Below, piece by piece: positions 18,754 to 29,608 of a DNA stretch of 45,168 bases. Source of the DNA: a virus; IMG/VR virus record IMGVR_UViG_3300008116_000196, positions 1-45,168 of that record; one strand, given 5' to 3'. The notes beneath the pieces are model-generated. The model was not told the origin of the DNA, made no database searches, and saw nothing but the letters and a program-made list of their open reading frames with translations. The stretch's first letter is position 1; every line of letters starts with the position of its first letter. Made by a program: the position numbers and the translations under genes.

Positions 18754-18761
18754 AATAAATA
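18754..18761 (+). promoter_or_regulatory. Late promoter box AATAAATA
   Basis: A 7/8 match to the T4 late octamer lies in the 58-base gap after the 579-aa fibre and 35 bases before the ATG at 18797. The same variant octamer occurs in two other gaps of this window (30466 and 38615), which supports function. It would drive the long-fibre group that follows. Confidence 0.6.
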
Positions 18762-18796
18762 TAGTTATCTGTGAATGCATAGAATTTTAGGAGAAT

Positions 18797-19309
18797 ATGA
18801 GTATGAAATTAGCCGTGTACACAAACGATGATCTGAAGAATAACGGCGGTTCTTTCGCAATCTTATTCCCAACAGGCGAACTTTCTTTCGAAGCCACCGT
18901 AGCGAAAGATATTCCTGCAGGCTCAAAATACAAGGTCGTCGATACGGATAACGAAGCAGAAAAAGCAGAACTTGATAAGGTTTTTTCATCCAATACAAAA
19001 GATGTTTCTTATTGGATCGCTTGGTCAGCTAATTTAGACGATAATTCCTCTCCAATTTCTTTTTCTATTAATATGGAAAAAGCAAAAGAATGCTTTTTAG
19101 AATATATTCGTCCATTAAGAAATAACGAATTATCTAAACTAGACGTTGAATATCAACGCGCAGATGAAGTTGGTGATGTTGCTCTAAAAGCAACAATTGC
19201 CGCTAAAAAACAAAAATTAAGAGACTTGCCATCAGATACAAGGATAGTGAATTGTACTGATTTCGATACACTCAAAACACTAACCTATGAATTTCTAAGA
19301 GATAATTGA
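18797..19309 (+). CDS. Putative tail-fibre assembly chaperone-like protein (170 aa)
   Basis: The ATG at 18797 has a strong ribosome site (AGGAG) 6 bases upstream. The 170-aa product has a small beta-rich N-terminal part (KLAVYTNDDLKNNGGSFAILFPTGELSFEATVAKDIPAGSKYKVVD) and a helical C-terminal part. The latter contains 'RPLRNNELSKLDVEYQRADEVGD' and 'IAAKKQKLRDLPSDT'. This layout, with an R-x-x-x-L near a D/W-x-x-x-x-A motif followed by K/R-Q-x-L-R-D-L/I-P, resembles phage tail-assembly chaperones encoded beside fibre genes. It overlaps the next gene by 1 base and opens the unit that holds the two longest fibres. The family call rests on pattern only. Confidence 0.5.
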   Translation: MSMKLAVYTNDDLKNNGGSFAILFPTGELSFEATVAKDIPAGSKYKVVDTDNEAEKAELDKVFSSNTKDVSYWIAWSANLDDNSSPISFSINMEKAKECFLEYIRPLRNNELSKLDVEYQRADEVGDVALKATIAAKKQKLRDLPSDTRIVNCTDFDTLKTLTYEFLRDN

Positions 19310-19641
19310 TGGCTTACACAGATTTGTATGTAGATCAGGGAGCTGACTACTTCACAAATATGGATCTAACTGAAGACGATGGGACTCCCATAAACGTCTC
19401 AGGTTACGCATTCACAGGACAAATTCGTAAATCATATTATTCAACAAACCCAACCGCAAATTTAGTTATTTCAATTGTTAACGGTGCTAATGGGAATTTA
19501 AACATTACCATGAGTTCAGCAGTAACCTCAAATATTACTCCTGGGCGATATGTCTATGACGTAAAAATGACGGATACCTCGAATGTGACTATCAGAATTA
19601 TGGAAGGCATAGTAACAGTCACACCACAGGTATCTAGATGA
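19309..19641 (+). CDS. Small conserved beta-rich tail protein (110 aa)
   Basis: The ATG at 19309 shares bases with the preceding TGA (TGATG), a typical coupling overlap; a TTG three bases earlier is less likely. The product (AYTDLYVDQGADYFTNMDLTEDDGTPINVSGYAFTGQIRKSYYS, then ITPGRYVYDVKMTD, MEGIVTVTPQVSR) is an all-beta sandwich-type protein. Similar 'T-D-L-x-V-D-Q-G' proteins occur beside fibre genes in many T4-like marine phages. It may be a fibre cap, adaptor or decoration, comparable in layout to the N-terminal domain of lactococcal BppU-type upper baseplate proteins. It overlaps the next fibre gene by 4 bases (ATGA). Function unknown. Confidence 0.72.
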   Translation: MAYTDLYVDQGADYFTNMDLTEDDGTPINVSGYAFTGQIRKSYYSTNPTANLVISIVNGANGNLNITMSSAVTSNITPGRYVYDVKMTDTSNVTIRIMEGIVTVTPQVSR

Positions 19642-22600
19642 AGATTAATCTAACAAATAGAAATACCGTCGGTACAGTTAAACTTACAACTGGCAGCGCT
19701 CCACTTGCTGGCGCAGCAGGTTCTCAAGGCGCACAAGGTGTTCAAGGTGCCCCAGGCACTCCTGGTGGTCCTCAGGGTGATCAAGGTTTTCAAGGTCGTC
19801 AAGGCGTTCAAGGCGCTCAAGGTCATCAAGGCGTTCAAGGTGCAACTGGTTCTGGCGCACAAGGTGTTCAAGGTCATCAAGGCGTTCAAGGACAACAAGG
19901 TTTCCAAGGTGTACAGGGTGCACAAGGTATTCCAGGAACATTTGCTGGAGTTGGCGCACAAGGTGTTCAAGGCGCAACAGGTGCACAAGGCGTTCAAGGT
20001 GCACCTGGTGCACAAGGCGCAGCTGGTGCAGATTCTTTCGTTCCTGGTGCAAAGGGCGACAAAGGCGATACTGGTGCACAAGGCGTTCAAGGTGCAGCGG
20101 GAGCAAAAGGTGATGTTGGTCCTCAAGGTATTCAAGGCGCACAAGGTGTTGCTGGCGTAAATGGCGCTCAAGGTGCTGTTGGCGACAAAGGTGAAACTGG
20201 CGCGCAAGGTTTTCAAGGCGTTCAAGGTTCTTCTGGAATTGCTGGTGCGCAAGGCGCAACAGGCGATAAAGGTGAAACTGGAGCGCAAGGCGTTCAAGGG
20301 GCTCAAGGTGCTGTTGGTTCTCAGGGTGCAACGGGTGCACAAGGTGTTGTTGGCGACAAAGGTGAAGTTGGCGCTCAGGGTTTACAAGGCGCACAAGGCG
20401 TTCAAGGTTCTAAAGGTGATAAAGGCGACGATGTAAATTCAATCGCTGCATTCAATCAAGCCAATAGTGCATATGATCAAGCCAATGCCGCTTACTTACA
20501 AGCCAATAGTGCATATGATCAAGCCAATGCAGCATATGATGATGCAAATACTCGCGTTCTAAAGGCTGGCGATACGATGACGGGCAACTTAAATGTTGCT
20601 GCGACGATCATCTCTCAAAATATTGTTCCTAATTTAGATGTCACCTACGATCTTGGTACTCCTACAAAACGTTTCCGCGATCTTTATTTGTCAGGAACTA
20701 CATTGTTCCTCGGCAACACTCAAGTCAGCACAACTGTTGATGATGAAATTGCAATTTCAAGTTTAACAGCAAACACAATTAATCTTGCTGGCTATAACGT
20801 TCAAACTTGGATTAACGATACAACTGAACGTGCAAATTTAAAAGTTGAAACTATTGGAGGGGAATTACTTTCAGTATCAACTTCAAATACTAATAATGTT
20901 GTTGTTGCAAATATTACAATTCGCCAAGGAAATACAACACACACTGGTGTTGTTCAGTTAAGCGATAATGTTAATAATACAAGCATAACTCTTGCTGCAA
21001 CAGCAAACACTGTTAATGTAGCATTTGAACAGGCTAAATTAGCGCGCAGTGAAGTTTTTGATCTTACTGGATTATTTACAGATTTAAACACGTTTGTTCT
21101 TAATGCATTGGTACCAACTGTAGATCTTGCTGCAAATACGGTTCGTATTTCTGCAAATGGTGGTTCAACATTAAGTAAGCAACAACTTAATTTTACAAAC
21201 ACTGCAGATGTGATTGTATCTGTTGGTGCAGGAGCAGGTGCTGCTTCTGGTAATGCGAATGTTGGATTTACATTAGGAACAACTGGTGTTGTTGCAGGAA
21301 CTTACGGTAATGCTTCTAATGTTGCGTCAGTAACTGTTGATTCAAAAGGTCGTATTACTGGTGTTTCAAATATTTCAATTGCACCATCAGGTCCTGCGTA
21401 TGATCAAGCCAATGCTGCTTATGAAGCAGCAAATACAAAACTACCAATTGCTGGCGGAACTATTACTGGAGACTTAATAGTTTCTGGCAATCTTGCTGTT
21501 CTTGGCGACAGTACAACATTAAACGTCACAACATTATCTGTTGAAGATAATGAAATTATTCTCAATTCAAATGTTACTGGTGCACCATCTCTTGATGCAT
21601 TGATTACAGTCAATCGCGGTGCGAATGCAAATGTTGCACTTCGTTGGAATGAAACTTCTGACAAGTGGGAATGGACTGATGATGGCGTAACATATACAGC
21701 ATTCTCTTCAATTTCTGGTTCTGGCGCACAGGGTGCTGCTGGCGCTCAAGGTGCACAAGGCGTTCAAGGTGCAGCAGGAGCACAAGGCGAGCAAGGCGAA
21801 CAAGGTGCTACTGGCGCGCAAGGTGTTCAAGGCGCAACAGGTGCAGCAGGAGCACAAGGTGAACAAGGTGCTATTGGTGCACAAGGCGTTCAAGGCGTTC
21901 AAGGTGCACAAGGTATTCAAGGTGCACAAGGTGTTGCAGGAACCGATACTGTTCCTATTCAAGTTGCAAATACAGCGGTTGGTGAGAGAAGAACGTTAGA
22001 TTTTAGAAGCGCAAATACTTCTAATTTAACAATTTCTGGTACTGATGATCCAACCAATAATAAAGTCATTCTTATCTTTGATAATCCTAAACTTGGCGGC
22101 AGTGGCATTTCTGCTTACGGTAACACTGAACTTTATATTTCAGATACACCACCAGGTTCAGCAAATTCAAATACTGCTCTCTGGTGGAGAGCAAATACTG
22201 GTAAATTCTACATCTACTACAATGATGGTGATAGTGTACAGTGGGTTTCACTCACACCATCCCCAGTTGTAAATACATCAAGCAATTTATTCTTTAGTGA
22301 CGCGAATACTGCTGCTTCAATTGCTACAGCAAATACTTTGTATCAAGAAAAGGCAAATCGTGCTGGCGATACGTTTACAGGTAATGTATCAGTACTGCAA
22401 AATGGAACTAAATTAAACGTAAGCAGCAGATTGATTGAATCTAATAATGATTTAACAATTAATGCTACACAATACAAAGTAAACAATATTACAATTTCTG
22501 CAAACACAGGATCAACCTCTACTGTCGCACAAACTGTTGTTGACATACTACCAACAAGCGAATACCGCACAGTCAAATATTTAATTCAAATTAAGAGCGG

Positions 22601-22799
22601 CGCTTCTTATCAAGCAACTGAAATTCTTTTATTGCATAATGGAACAACAGTTTACATGACAGAATATGCTACAGTTACTACTGGTTCTTACTTGGGTTCT
22701 TTTGGCGCTGATATAAATTCAGGTCAAATGAGACTTCTATTTGATCCAGTATTCGCTGTTAATACCCTAAATATTTCAAGAACCAAAGTACCAGTGTGA
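19638..22799 (+). CDS. Long collagen-like tail fibre with YDQAN repeats (1053 aa)
   Basis: After a 25-residue lead (INLTNRNTVGTVKLTTG) the chain runs as Gly-X-Y triplets to about residue 265, with Q the commonest Y residue and GDKGE/GAKGD units interspersed. Then come YDQAN pentad-like repeats (nt about 20449-20560: [18 protein letters not shown]), probably a trimeric coiled coil. Next are tail-fibre motifs GDTMTGNL and VTYDLGTPTKRFRDLYLSG, a domain with LRWNETSDKWEWTDDG, a second short collagen stretch (about 695-770) and a C-terminal beta domain (YISDTPPGSANSNTALWWRANTGKFYIYYNDGD). The last ~110 residues (LPTSEYRTVKYLIQIKSGASYQATEILLLHNG) look like a head domain. Probably a long trimeric fibre. 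Confidence 0.83.
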   Translation: MKINLTNRNTVGTVKLTTGSAPLAGAAGSQGAQGVQGAPGTPGGPQGDQGFQGRQGVQGAQGHQGVQGATGSGAQGVQGHQGVQGQQGFQGVQGAQGIPGTFAGVGAQGVQGATGAQGVQGAPGAQGAAGADSFVPGAKGDKGDTGAQGVQGAAGAKGDVGPQGIQGAQGVAGVNGAQGAVGDKGETGAQGFQGVQGSSGIAGAQGATGDKGETGAQGVQGAQGAVGSQGATGAQGVVGDKGEVGAQGLQGAQGVQGSKGDKGDDVNSIAAFNQANSAYDQANAAYLQANSAYDQANAAYDDANTRVLKAGDTMTGNLNVAATIISQNIVPNLDVTYDLGTPTKRFRDLYLSGTTLFLGNTQVSTTVDDEIAISSLTANTINLAGYNVQTWINDTTERANLKVETIGGELLSVSTSNTNNVVVANITIRQGNTTHTGVVQLSDNVNNTSITLAATANTVNVAFEQAKLARSEVFDLTGLFTDLNTFVLNALVPTVDLAANTVRISANGGSTLSKQQLNFTNTADVIVSVGAGAGAASGNANVGFTLGTTGVVAGTYGNASNVASVTVDSKGRITGVSNISIAPSGPAYDQANAAYEAANTKLPIAGGTITGDLIVSGNLAVLGDSTTLNVTTLSVEDNEIILNSNVTGAPSLDALITVNRGANANVALRWNETSDKWEWTDDGVTYTAFSSISGSGAQGAAGAQGAQGVQGAAGAQGEQGEQGATGAQGVQGATGAAGAQGEQGAIGAQGVQGVQGAQGIQGAQGVAGTDTVPIQVANTAVGERRTLDFRSANTSNLTISGTDDPTNNKVILIFDNPKLGGSGISAYGNTELYISDTPPGSANSNTALWWRANTGKFYIYYNDGDSVQWVSLTPSPVVNTSSNLFFSDANTAASIATANTLYQEKANRAGDTFTGNVSVLQNGTKLNVSSRLIESNNDLTINATQYKVNNITISANTGSTSTVAQTVVDILPTSEYRTVKYLIQIKSGASYQATEILLLHNGTTVYMTEYATVTTGSYLGSFGADINSGQMRLLFDPVFAVNTLNISRTKVPV

Positions 22800-22805
22800 T
22801 CATAG

Positions 22806-25800
22806 ATGTCAATACCAAATTTTCCTGATTCACCAGTAGTTAACCAACAGTTTACAGTTGGGGATGTAGTCTATGTGTGGAATGGTGCAACTTGGGATCA
22901 ACTTGTATCAGCAGTCACAGGTCCGCAAGGTTTAGCTGGAGCACAAGGCGAGCAAGGCGCACAAGGTCAAAAAGGTCAAAAAGGCGACTTTGGTGAACAA
23001 GGTTATCAGGGCGTTCAGGGTACACAAGGTGCACAAGGTGTTCAAGGCGCTCAAGGTTCACAAGGACAACAAGGTGAACAAGGCTTCCAAGGTTTCCAAG
23101 GTGAGCAAGGTTTCCAAGGCGTACAAGGTGCAACTGGAGATAAAGGCGATAAAGGCGAAACTGGCGGTACAGGTTTAGCTGGCGATCAAGGACCTCAGGG
23201 TGAAGCAGGATTCCAAGGTGCACAGGGTGTTCAAGGTTCAACTGGCGCACAAGGTATACAAGGTCATCAAGGTGTACAAGGTGCTTTAGGCGCGCAAGGT
23301 AATCAAGGCATTCAAGGTGCTGTCGGTGCGCAAGGTGAGCAGGGCTCACAAGGTTTCCAAGGGGTTCAGGGCGATCAAGGTTATCAAGGCGAACAAGGTT
23401 TCCAAGGCGTACAAGGAGACCAAGGCGAACAAGGATCACAAGGTTTCCAAGGTATACAGGGCGCACAAGGCGTTCAAGGTCAACAAGGTGCACAAGGTCG
23501 TCAAGGTGAACAAGGATCACAGGGTCATCAAGGCGAACAAGGCGCACAAGGTTTTCAAGGTCGCGATGGTAACTTTGGCGGCGCATCTTTTGAATATTCC
23601 TTCTCAGACAATATAACTGCTTCTGACCCAGGAGCAGGTTATCTAAAATTCAACAATTCTCAATTAAGTTTAGCAAATACGCTTTACATTGACGATGTTG
23701 ATACTGAAAATAATGATATTCAAAGTTTTTTAAGAACAATTGATGATTCAACATCAACGCTAAAAGGTCATTTTAAAGTATCTGAACGTGGTGCTACGTC
23801 TGAATTTGCTATTTACACGATTTCTTCTCTTACGGAAAATTCAGGATACTTTACTGTTAATGCGGCGTATGTTGAAGGTTCCGTATCGACATTTGGTAAC
23901 AATACACAAGTTATTATCACATTTGCTCGTACTGGCGATATTGGTGATCAAGGTCCACAAGGTATTCAAGGCGCTCAGGGTTTCCAGGGCGCTCAAGGTC
24001 GTCAAGGTGAACAAGGTCGTCAAGGTGAACAAGGTTTCCAAGGCGTTCAAGGAGAGCAAGGACGTCAAGGTGAGCAGGGTGTACAGGGTGAACAAGGTTT
24101 CCAAGGTGTACAAGGCGCTCAAGGCAGACAGGGACAGCAAGGCGTTCAAGGTAATCAAGGTCGTCAAGGTGAACAGGGACGTCAAGGTGAGCAGGGTCAT
24201 CAAGGTTTCCAAGGCGAGCAAGGTTCTCAAGGTTATCAAGGTGAACAAGGTCGTCAGGGCGCACAAGGTGCACAGGGCGTTCAAGGTCACCAAGGCGTTC
24301 AAGGTGCACAAGGTGCTCAAGGAGCACAAGGTTTCCAAGGTGAACAGGGTTTCCAAGGTGTACAAGGATCTGTAGGTTCTAAAGGTGAAGTTGGCGACTT
24401 TGGTGGCGCGACTTTCGACTATTTCTATCAAACAGGCACATCAAATACTGATCCTGGTATCGCAAATGTAGCATTTAATAATTCAAATCTTTCTACTGCT
24501 ACGTTCATGTACATTGACACCATCGATGCTGATGGTGCAAACTCTTACAACTATTTGCAAACAATTGACGATTCAACATCAGTAATCAAAGGTCACTTTA
24601 AAGCTGCAAATGTTGCAAACACCAATGAATATGTCTACTATTCTATTAATGGTTCACATGCTCATCAAAATGGTTACTTTGCTGTACCAGTTGCATTGCT
24701 ACAATCAACACTTGTAGGAACAGCATTCGCATCAAACACTGAATTGTATATTACATTTGTTCGCACTGGCGATCAAGGCGATAAAGGTTCACAAGGTTTC
24801 CAAGGTGTACAAGGTGAACAAGGTTTCCAAGGGGTACAGGGTGAACAAGGCGTTCAGGGCGAGCAAGGCTTCCAGGGCGTTCAAGGGCAACAAGGTTTCC
24901 AAGGTGTACAGGGTGCACAAGGTGTACAGGGTCAACAAGGTTTCCAAGGTGTACAGGGTGCTCAAGGGCGTCAAGGTGAACAAGGCGTGCAGGGCGCGCA
25001 AGGTGTTCAGGGCGAACAAGGTTTCCAAGGTCATCAAGGTGATCAAGGAAATCAAGGCTTCCAAGGTGTACAGGGTGCACAGGGACGTCAAGGTGAGCAA
25101 GGTTCCCAGGGTCGTCAAGGTGAGCAGGGTTTCCAAGGACGACAGGGTGAACAAGGCGTACAGGGTGAGCAAGGTGTTCAAGGCGCTCAAGGTTTGCAAG
25201 GTTTCCAAGGTGAACAGGGTCGACAGGGCGCTCAAGGTGAACAAGGTTTCCAGGGACGTCAAGGTGCACAAGGTGTACAGGGTTCACAAGGTTTCCAAGG
25301 CATTCAAGGCGCACAAGGTGTTCAAGGGCATCAGGGGCGTCAGGGTGAACAAGGTTTCCAAGGACCACAAGGTGAACAGGGAGTGCAGGGTGCACAAGGT
25401 TTACAAGGTCTTGTAGGTGAGCAAGGAGCACAAGGCTTCCAAGGCGTACAGGGAGCACAGGGTGCACAAGGACGTCAGGGTGAGCAAGGTTTCCAAGGAC
25501 GCCAAGGCGCTCAAGGTGAGCAAGGAGCACAAGGTGTACAAGGTTCGCAAGGTTATCAAGGTCGCGACGGCAACTTTGGTGGCGCCACATTTGATTACAC
25601 CTATAGCAGCAGCACTGCAAATACTGATCCAGGAAGTGGCTTCTTAAGATTTAATAATGCAGATCTAACCGCAGTCAATAAACTTTATATTGACAATCTT
25701 GATGACAATACATCAAACGTTTATAACTTCCTTATTACAATTGATGATTCAACATCATTAATTAAAGGACATTTTAGAGTTACAAGTAAGTTTGATTCAA

Positions 25801-28800
25801 ACAACTATATTCTCTACACAATTTCTTCTCTTGCTGTACAAAACAATTATTTTGAAGTAGATTGTAGTTATGTTTCGGGAGCAGATTCATCGTTCAGTAA
25901 CAATGATGATGTATTAATTACATTTGCTCGCACTGGCGATCGTGGCGATGTAGGTGCACAAGGTGCGCAAGGTGTTCAAGGTCATCAGGGACGTCAAGGC
26001 GAACAAGGCTTCCAAGGTGTGCAAGGCACGCAAGGTTCACAAGGCTTCCAAGGCGTACAGGGTGAACAGGGTGTGCAGGGTGCACAGGGTCGTCAAGGTG
26101 AACAAGGTTTCCAAGGAACACAAGGCGATCAAGGTTTCCAAGGTCATCAGGGTGAGCAGGGCTATCAAGGTGAACAAGGTTTTGCTGGCGTTCAAGGCGA
26201 GCAGGGTTCACAAGGCTTCCAAGGTGAGCAAGGTTATCAAGGTCATCAAGGCGAACAGGGCTTCCAAGGTGTACAAGGATCTCAAGGTACACAAGGCGAA
26301 CAAGGTTTCCAAGGAACACAAGGTGAACAGGGTTTCCAAGGTGTTCAAGGTCATCAAGGCGTTCAAGGACGTCAGGGTGAACAAGGCGCTCAAGGTTTCC
26401 AAGGCGAACAGGGTGTACAAGGTTCACAAGGACGTCAGGGTTCACAAGGTCAACAAGGCGCTCAAGGATTCCAAGGTGAACAAGGTGCCCAAGGATTCCA
26501 AGGTGTTCAAGGATCACAGGGTCATCAAGGACACCAAGGTGAACAAGGATACCAAGGATTCCAAGGCGAGCAAGGCGCTCAAGGTTTCCAAGGTGAGCAA
26601 GGTTATCAAGGCGCACAAGGTGTTCAAGGTGCACAGGGTCGCCAAGGTGAACAAGGATTCCAAGGTCATCAAGGCGATCAAGGATTCCAGGGACATCAAG
26701 GTGAACAAGGTTCACAAGGTTTCCAAGGCGTTCAAGGACAACAAGGTGTTCAAGGTGTTCAAGGTCATCAGGGTCGCCAAGGTGAACAAGGTTCACAAGG
26801 TTTCCAAGGTGAACAGGGTTATCAAGGCGCTCAAGGCGTTCAAGGTCATCAGGGACGTCAAGGTGAACAGGGCGTTCAAGGCGAGCAGGGTGTTCAAGGC
26901 GCTCAAGGCGTTCAAGGTCATCAAGGTGTACAGGGTAATCAAGGTATTCAAGGTGCACAAGGACGTCAAGGTGAACAAGGTGTTCAGGGTGAACAGGGCT
27001 TCCAAGGTATTCAAGGGGCACAAGGTGTACAAGGAGCTCAGGGTGTACAAGGAGCACAAGGCGTTCAAGGTCATCAGGGATACCAAGGCGAACAGGGCTT
27101 CCAAGGCTTCCAAGGCGAACAGGGCTTCCAAGGCGTTCAAGGTCATCAGGGATACCAAGGCGAACAGGGCTTCCAAGGTGTACAAGGTAATCAAGGTCTT
27201 GTAGGACAGAAAGGTGAAATCGGTGAATTTGGTGGAGCATCGTTTGAATACATCTTCTTGTCAAACACTGCAAACACTGATCCAGGTATTGCTAATCTAA
27301 AATTTGATTCCGCAGACATTTCAACTGCAACAAGATTGTATATTGATTTTGTTGACAGTAACAGCGCAAATGTATTCAACTATCTACAAACGATTGACGA
27401 TTCAACTTCGACAATCAAAGGTAGTTTTAAAATTGCCAACACTGCAAACGTAAACGAATTTGCTTTCTTTAGCATCAATGGTACACATGCTCATGTTGCC
27501 GATTACTTCTCCGTTCCTGTTGCACACACTAGTGGCGTAACAAGTTTCACTGATCTAACGAATGTAACGATTTCTTTCGTTCGTACTGGTGATCGTGGCG
27601 ATAAAGGCGAACAAGGTTTCCAAGGACACCAAGGTTTCCAAGGTGAACAAGGATTCCAAGGTGAACAAGGTTTCCAAGGGCATCAAGGTGAGCAAGGATT
27701 CCAGGGCGTACAAGGTTCACAAGGTTTCCAAGGCGTTCAAGGAACGATTGGTGCACAAGGTGAGCAAGGAGCACAAGGCTTCCAAGGTCATCAGGGTGAG
27801 CAAGGATTCCAAGGGCGTCAAGGCGAACAGGGCTTCCAAGGTGTACAAGGATCACAAGGGCGTCAGGGTGAACAAGGTCATCAGGGCGAACAAGGATTCC
27901 AAGGTGTACAAGGTGAGCAAGGTTTCCAGGGCGTACAAGGCGCTCAAGGTCATCAAGGCGAACAAGGATTCCAAGGTGAGCAAGGAGCACAAGGCTTCCA
28001 AGGCGTACAAGGTGCTCAAGGGCGTCAAGGAGAGCAAGGCGCTCAAGGCTTCCAAGGTGTACAAGGTACTGTTGGTGCTCAAGGCGCTCAAGGTATTCAA
28101 GGATCTCAGGGACACCAAGGCGCTCAAGGTGTACAAGGTTCTCAAGGACGTCAAGGCTATCAAGGCGAACAGGGCGTTCAAGGCGAAGTTGGTGCACAAG
28201 GTGAGCAGGGCTTCCAAGGATTCCAAGGTGAGCAAGGTTTCCAAGGCGTGCAAGGCACTGTTGGCGCTCAAGGTGAGCAAGGTTTCCAAGGCGTACAGGG
28301 TGAAGTTGGACCAGTTGCTGGACAGAATACACAAATTGTATTCAATAATCAAGACAACCCAGCTGGTTCTGCTAACTTAACATTTGATCTTGCATCAAAT
28401 ACATTTACGACACGCAATGCTCAATTTAATAATAATGTAAGTGTATCTGGACTATTAACAACAAGAAATATTGTTCCTGAGTCAAATGTTACCTACGATA
28501 TCGGTACAAGCACCAATCGTTTCCGTGACATTTATTTGAGCAACAACTCAATCTTCCTTGGCAATGCTATAATTAGTAGTGTTGATGGTAATGTCTCAAC
28601 AAACGGTATTATTGCGAATACGGTTTTCATTGGTCAAAATAATGCAAACCTCGAAGCATTAATTGGTCAGACTTACGATCAAGCCAATGCTGCATATGCT
28701 GAAGCAAATCTAAAACTTAACATTGCTGGTGGTACGATTACAGGTAGCCTTGTTGTTCAAGGTAATCTTGAAATACTTGGCAACAGCACGACACTTAATG

Positions 28801-29606
28801 TTGAGACGTTGCTTGTTGAAGACAATGAAATCATCCTCAACTCAAATGCAACTGGTGCACCATCGCTTAATGCAAGTGTAACAGTTAATCGTGGGGATCA
28901 ACCAGACACCTTCTTGCGCTGGAATGAAAATACAGACAAGTGGGGTTGGTCAGACAATGGCACAACGTTCTACTCATTTGATGATGTTCGAACACAAGCT
29001 GGTGGTGCTTATGACCAAGCAAATACTGCAACAACTGCTGCTGGTAATGCATATGGTCAAGCCAATGCTGCATATCTACAAGCCAATAATGCGTACGATA
29101 AAGCCAATGCACCAATTACGATTAAAGAAGTTTATGCAGGCAACAATACTGTTGTTAATACATTTAGCAACATCAATACGATTCAGTTCGACGCTGATTC
29201 GGGAATGGCTGTTGTTGATGAAAGTTCTAACACCGTCACTATTCAACTTAATAGTACGTTCAAGAACTGGCAAGTAAATGGCGTCAATCAACTTGTTGCT
29301 TCTGGTCTCGATACTGTCAATTTAATTTCTGGTGATAATATTCTTATCAGCGGAAATGGTAATTCAGTACCACAAAGTGTAACGTTCAGTGTACCACTAG
29401 CAAATACGACAAACACTCAAGTATTGTTTAACAACAATGGTGTGTTTGGTGGTGATGCAGACTTGACGTTTAACACCGCAAGCAATATGTTGTCAACGAA
29501 TAAACTTGCTGCTGCAAATGTTCAGTATAAGAATACAACTGGAGTAATTGTTGCCTATCAATATTATAACGATTCAGAAAATAGCATTGATACAGTGTTT
29601 ATCTAA
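22806..29606 (+). CDS. Giant collagen-like tail fibre with four interspersed modules (2266 aa)
   Basis: The 38-residue N-terminus ([32 protein letters not shown]) is a short anchoring domain also seen at the start of the 1043-aa fibre. Five collagen-like tracts (about residues 39-256, 379-531, 657-923, 1046-1474, 1597-1837) follow, almost entirely Gly-X-Gln with X = E, F, V, A, H, R, S or Y. They are separated by four ~122-residue non-collagen modules. The C-terminal ~430 residues hold [24 protein letters not shown] repeats and a [16 protein letters not shown] domain homologous to the 1053-aa fibre. The final ~150 residues are the probable tip ([22 protein letters not shown]). It is the largest gene in the window. 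The tracts total roughly 1,300 residues. Trimeric triple helix is an inference from sequence. Confidence 0.85.
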   Translation: MSIPNFPDSPVVNQQFTVGDVVYVWNGATWDQLVSAVTGPQGLAGAQGEQGAQGQKGQKGDFGEQGYQGVQGTQGAQGVQGAQGSQGQQGEQGFQGFQGEQGFQGVQGATGDKGDKGETGGTGLAGDQGPQGEAGFQGAQGVQGSTGAQGIQGHQGVQGALGAQGNQGIQGAVGAQGEQGSQGFQGVQGDQGYQGEQGFQGVQGDQGEQGSQGFQGIQGAQGVQGQQGAQGRQGEQGSQGHQGEQGAQGFQGRDGNFGGASFEYSFSDNITASDPGAGYLKFNNSQLSLANTLYIDDVDTENNDIQSFLRTIDDSTSTLKGHFKVSERGATSEFAIYTISSLTENSGYFTVNAAYVEGSVSTFGNNTQVIITFARTGDIGDQGPQGIQGAQGFQGAQGRQGEQGRQGEQGFQGVQGEQGRQGEQGVQGEQGFQGVQGAQGRQGQQGVQGNQGRQGEQGRQGEQGHQGFQGEQGSQGYQGEQGRQGAQGAQGVQGHQGVQGAQGAQGAQGFQGEQGFQGVQGSVGSKGEVGDFGGATFDYFYQTGTSNTDPGIANVAFNNSNLSTATFMYIDTIDADGANSYNYLQTIDDSTSVIKGHFKAANVANTNEYVYYSINGSHAHQNGYFAVPVALLQSTLVGTAFASNTELYITFVRTGDQGDKGSQGFQGVQGEQGFQGVQGEQGVQGEQGFQGVQGQQGFQGVQGAQGVQGQQGFQGVQGAQGRQGEQGVQGAQGVQGEQGFQGHQGDQGNQGFQGVQGAQGRQGEQGSQGRQGEQGFQGRQGEQGVQGEQGVQGAQGLQGFQGEQGRQGAQGEQGFQGRQGAQGVQGSQGFQGIQGAQGVQGHQGRQGEQGFQGPQGEQGVQGAQGLQGLVGEQGAQGFQGVQGAQGAQGRQGEQGFQGRQGAQGEQGAQGVQGSQGYQGRDGNFGGATFDYTYSSSTANTDPGSGFLRFNNADLTAVNKLYIDNLDDNTSNVYNFLITIDDSTSLIKGHFRVTSKFDSNNYILYTISSLAVQNNYFEVDCSYVSGADSSFSNNDDVLITFARTGDRGDVGAQGAQGVQGHQGRQGEQGFQGVQGTQGSQGFQGVQGEQGVQGAQGRQGEQGFQGTQGDQGFQGHQGEQGYQGEQGFAGVQGEQGSQGFQGEQGYQGHQGEQGFQGVQGSQGTQGEQGFQGTQGEQGFQGVQGHQGVQGRQGEQGAQGFQGEQGVQGSQGRQGSQGQQGAQGFQGEQGAQGFQGVQGSQGHQGHQGEQGYQGFQGEQGAQGFQGEQGYQGAQGVQGAQGRQGEQGFQGHQGDQGFQGHQGEQGSQGFQGVQGQQGVQGVQGHQGRQGEQGSQGFQGEQGYQGAQGVQGHQGRQGEQGVQGEQGVQGAQGVQGHQGVQGNQGIQGAQGRQGEQGVQGEQGFQGIQGAQGVQGAQGVQGAQGVQGHQGYQGEQGFQGFQGEQGFQGVQGHQGYQGEQGFQGVQGNQGLVGQKGEIGEFGGASFEYIFLSNTANTDPGIANLKFDSADISTATRLYIDFVDSNSANVFNYLQTIDDSTSTIKGSFKIANTANVNEFAFFSINGTHAHVADYFSVPVAHTSGVTSFTDLTNVTISFVRTGDRGDKGEQGFQGHQGFQGEQGFQGEQGFQGHQGEQGFQGVQGSQGFQGVQGTIGAQGEQGAQGFQGHQGEQGFQGRQGEQGFQGVQGSQGRQGEQGHQGEQGFQGVQGEQGFQGVQGAQGHQGEQGFQGEQGAQGFQGVQGAQGRQGEQGAQGFQGVQGTVGAQGAQGIQGSQGHQGAQGVQGSQGRQGYQGEQGVQGEVGAQGEQGFQGFQGEQGFQGVQGTVGAQGEQGFQGVQGEVGPVAGQNTQIVFNNQDNPAGSANLTFDLASNTFTTRNAQFNNNVSVSGLLTTRNIVPESNVTYDIGTSTNRFRDIYLSNNSIFLGNAIISSVDGNVSTNGIIANTVFIGQNNANLEALIGQTYDQANAAYAEANLKLNIAGGTITGSLVVQGNLEILGNSTTLNVETLLVEDNEIILNSNATGAPSLNASVTVNRGDQPDTFLRWNENTDKWGWSDNGTTFYSFDDVRTQAGGAYDQANTATTAAGNAYGQANAAYLQANNAYDKANAPITIKEVYAGNNTVVNTFSNINTIQFDADSGMAVVDESSNTVTIQLNSTFKNWQVNGVNQLVASGLDTVNLISGDNILISGNGNSVPQSVTFSVPLANTTNTQVLFNNNGVFGGDADLTFNTASNMLSTNKLAAANVQYKNTTGVIVAYQYYNDSENSIDTVFI
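23574..23939 (+). repeat. Inter-collagen module, subtype I, copy 1
   Basis: Residues 257-378 of the 2266-aa fibre. Preceded by GRDGN; begins [10 protein letters not shown], contains [23 protein letters not shown] and YTISSL, and ends ITFARTGD before collagen resumes. About 122 aa, beta-rich. Confidence 0.9.
24399..24773 (+). repeat. Inter-collagen module, subtype II, copy 1
   Basis: Residues 532-656 of the 2266-aa fibre. Preceded by GSKGEVGD; contains [30 protein letters not shown] and FAVPVA, and ends ITFVRTGD. The SINGxHxH and VPVA motifs separate subtype II from subtype I. Confidence 0.9.
25575..25940 (+). repeat. Inter-collagen module, subtype I, copy 2
   Basis: Residues 924-1045 of the 2266-aa fibre. 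Preceded by GRDGN; contains [36 protein letters not shown] and [16 protein letters not shown], ending ITFARTGD. Confidence 0.9.
27057..27178 (+). repeat. 50-base perfect direct repeat within a collagen tract
   Basis: Bases 27057-27106 and 27129-27178 are identical (offset 72 bases, i.e. eight triplets). They encode [17 protein letters not shown]. The exact DNA identity points to recent duplication or homogenisation. Confidence 0.85.
27228..27593 (+). repeat. Inter-collagen module, subtype II, copy 2
   Basis: Residues 1475-1596 of the 2266-aa fibre. Preceded by GQKGEIGE; contains [32 protein letters not shown] and FSVPVA, ending ISFVRTGD. Confidence 0.9.
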
Positions 29607-29608
29607 TT

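Noticed and set aside
18739-18796. Rho-independent terminators in the four larger gaps
   Set aside because: I saw no GC-rich hairpin followed by a T run in any of the gaps at 1783-1817, 18739-18796, 30461-30503 or 38607-38648.
25918-27273. Long open frames on the minus strand and in the second + frame across the collagen tracts (also near 19650-20394, 27547-28380, 30796-31602, 39712-41006)
   Set aside because: They follow from the 9-base Gly-X-Gln codon period, which rarely makes stops in other frames. Their products are low-complexity Leu/His/Arg or Lys/Val/Ala strings with no ribosome sites, and they stop at the module boundaries.
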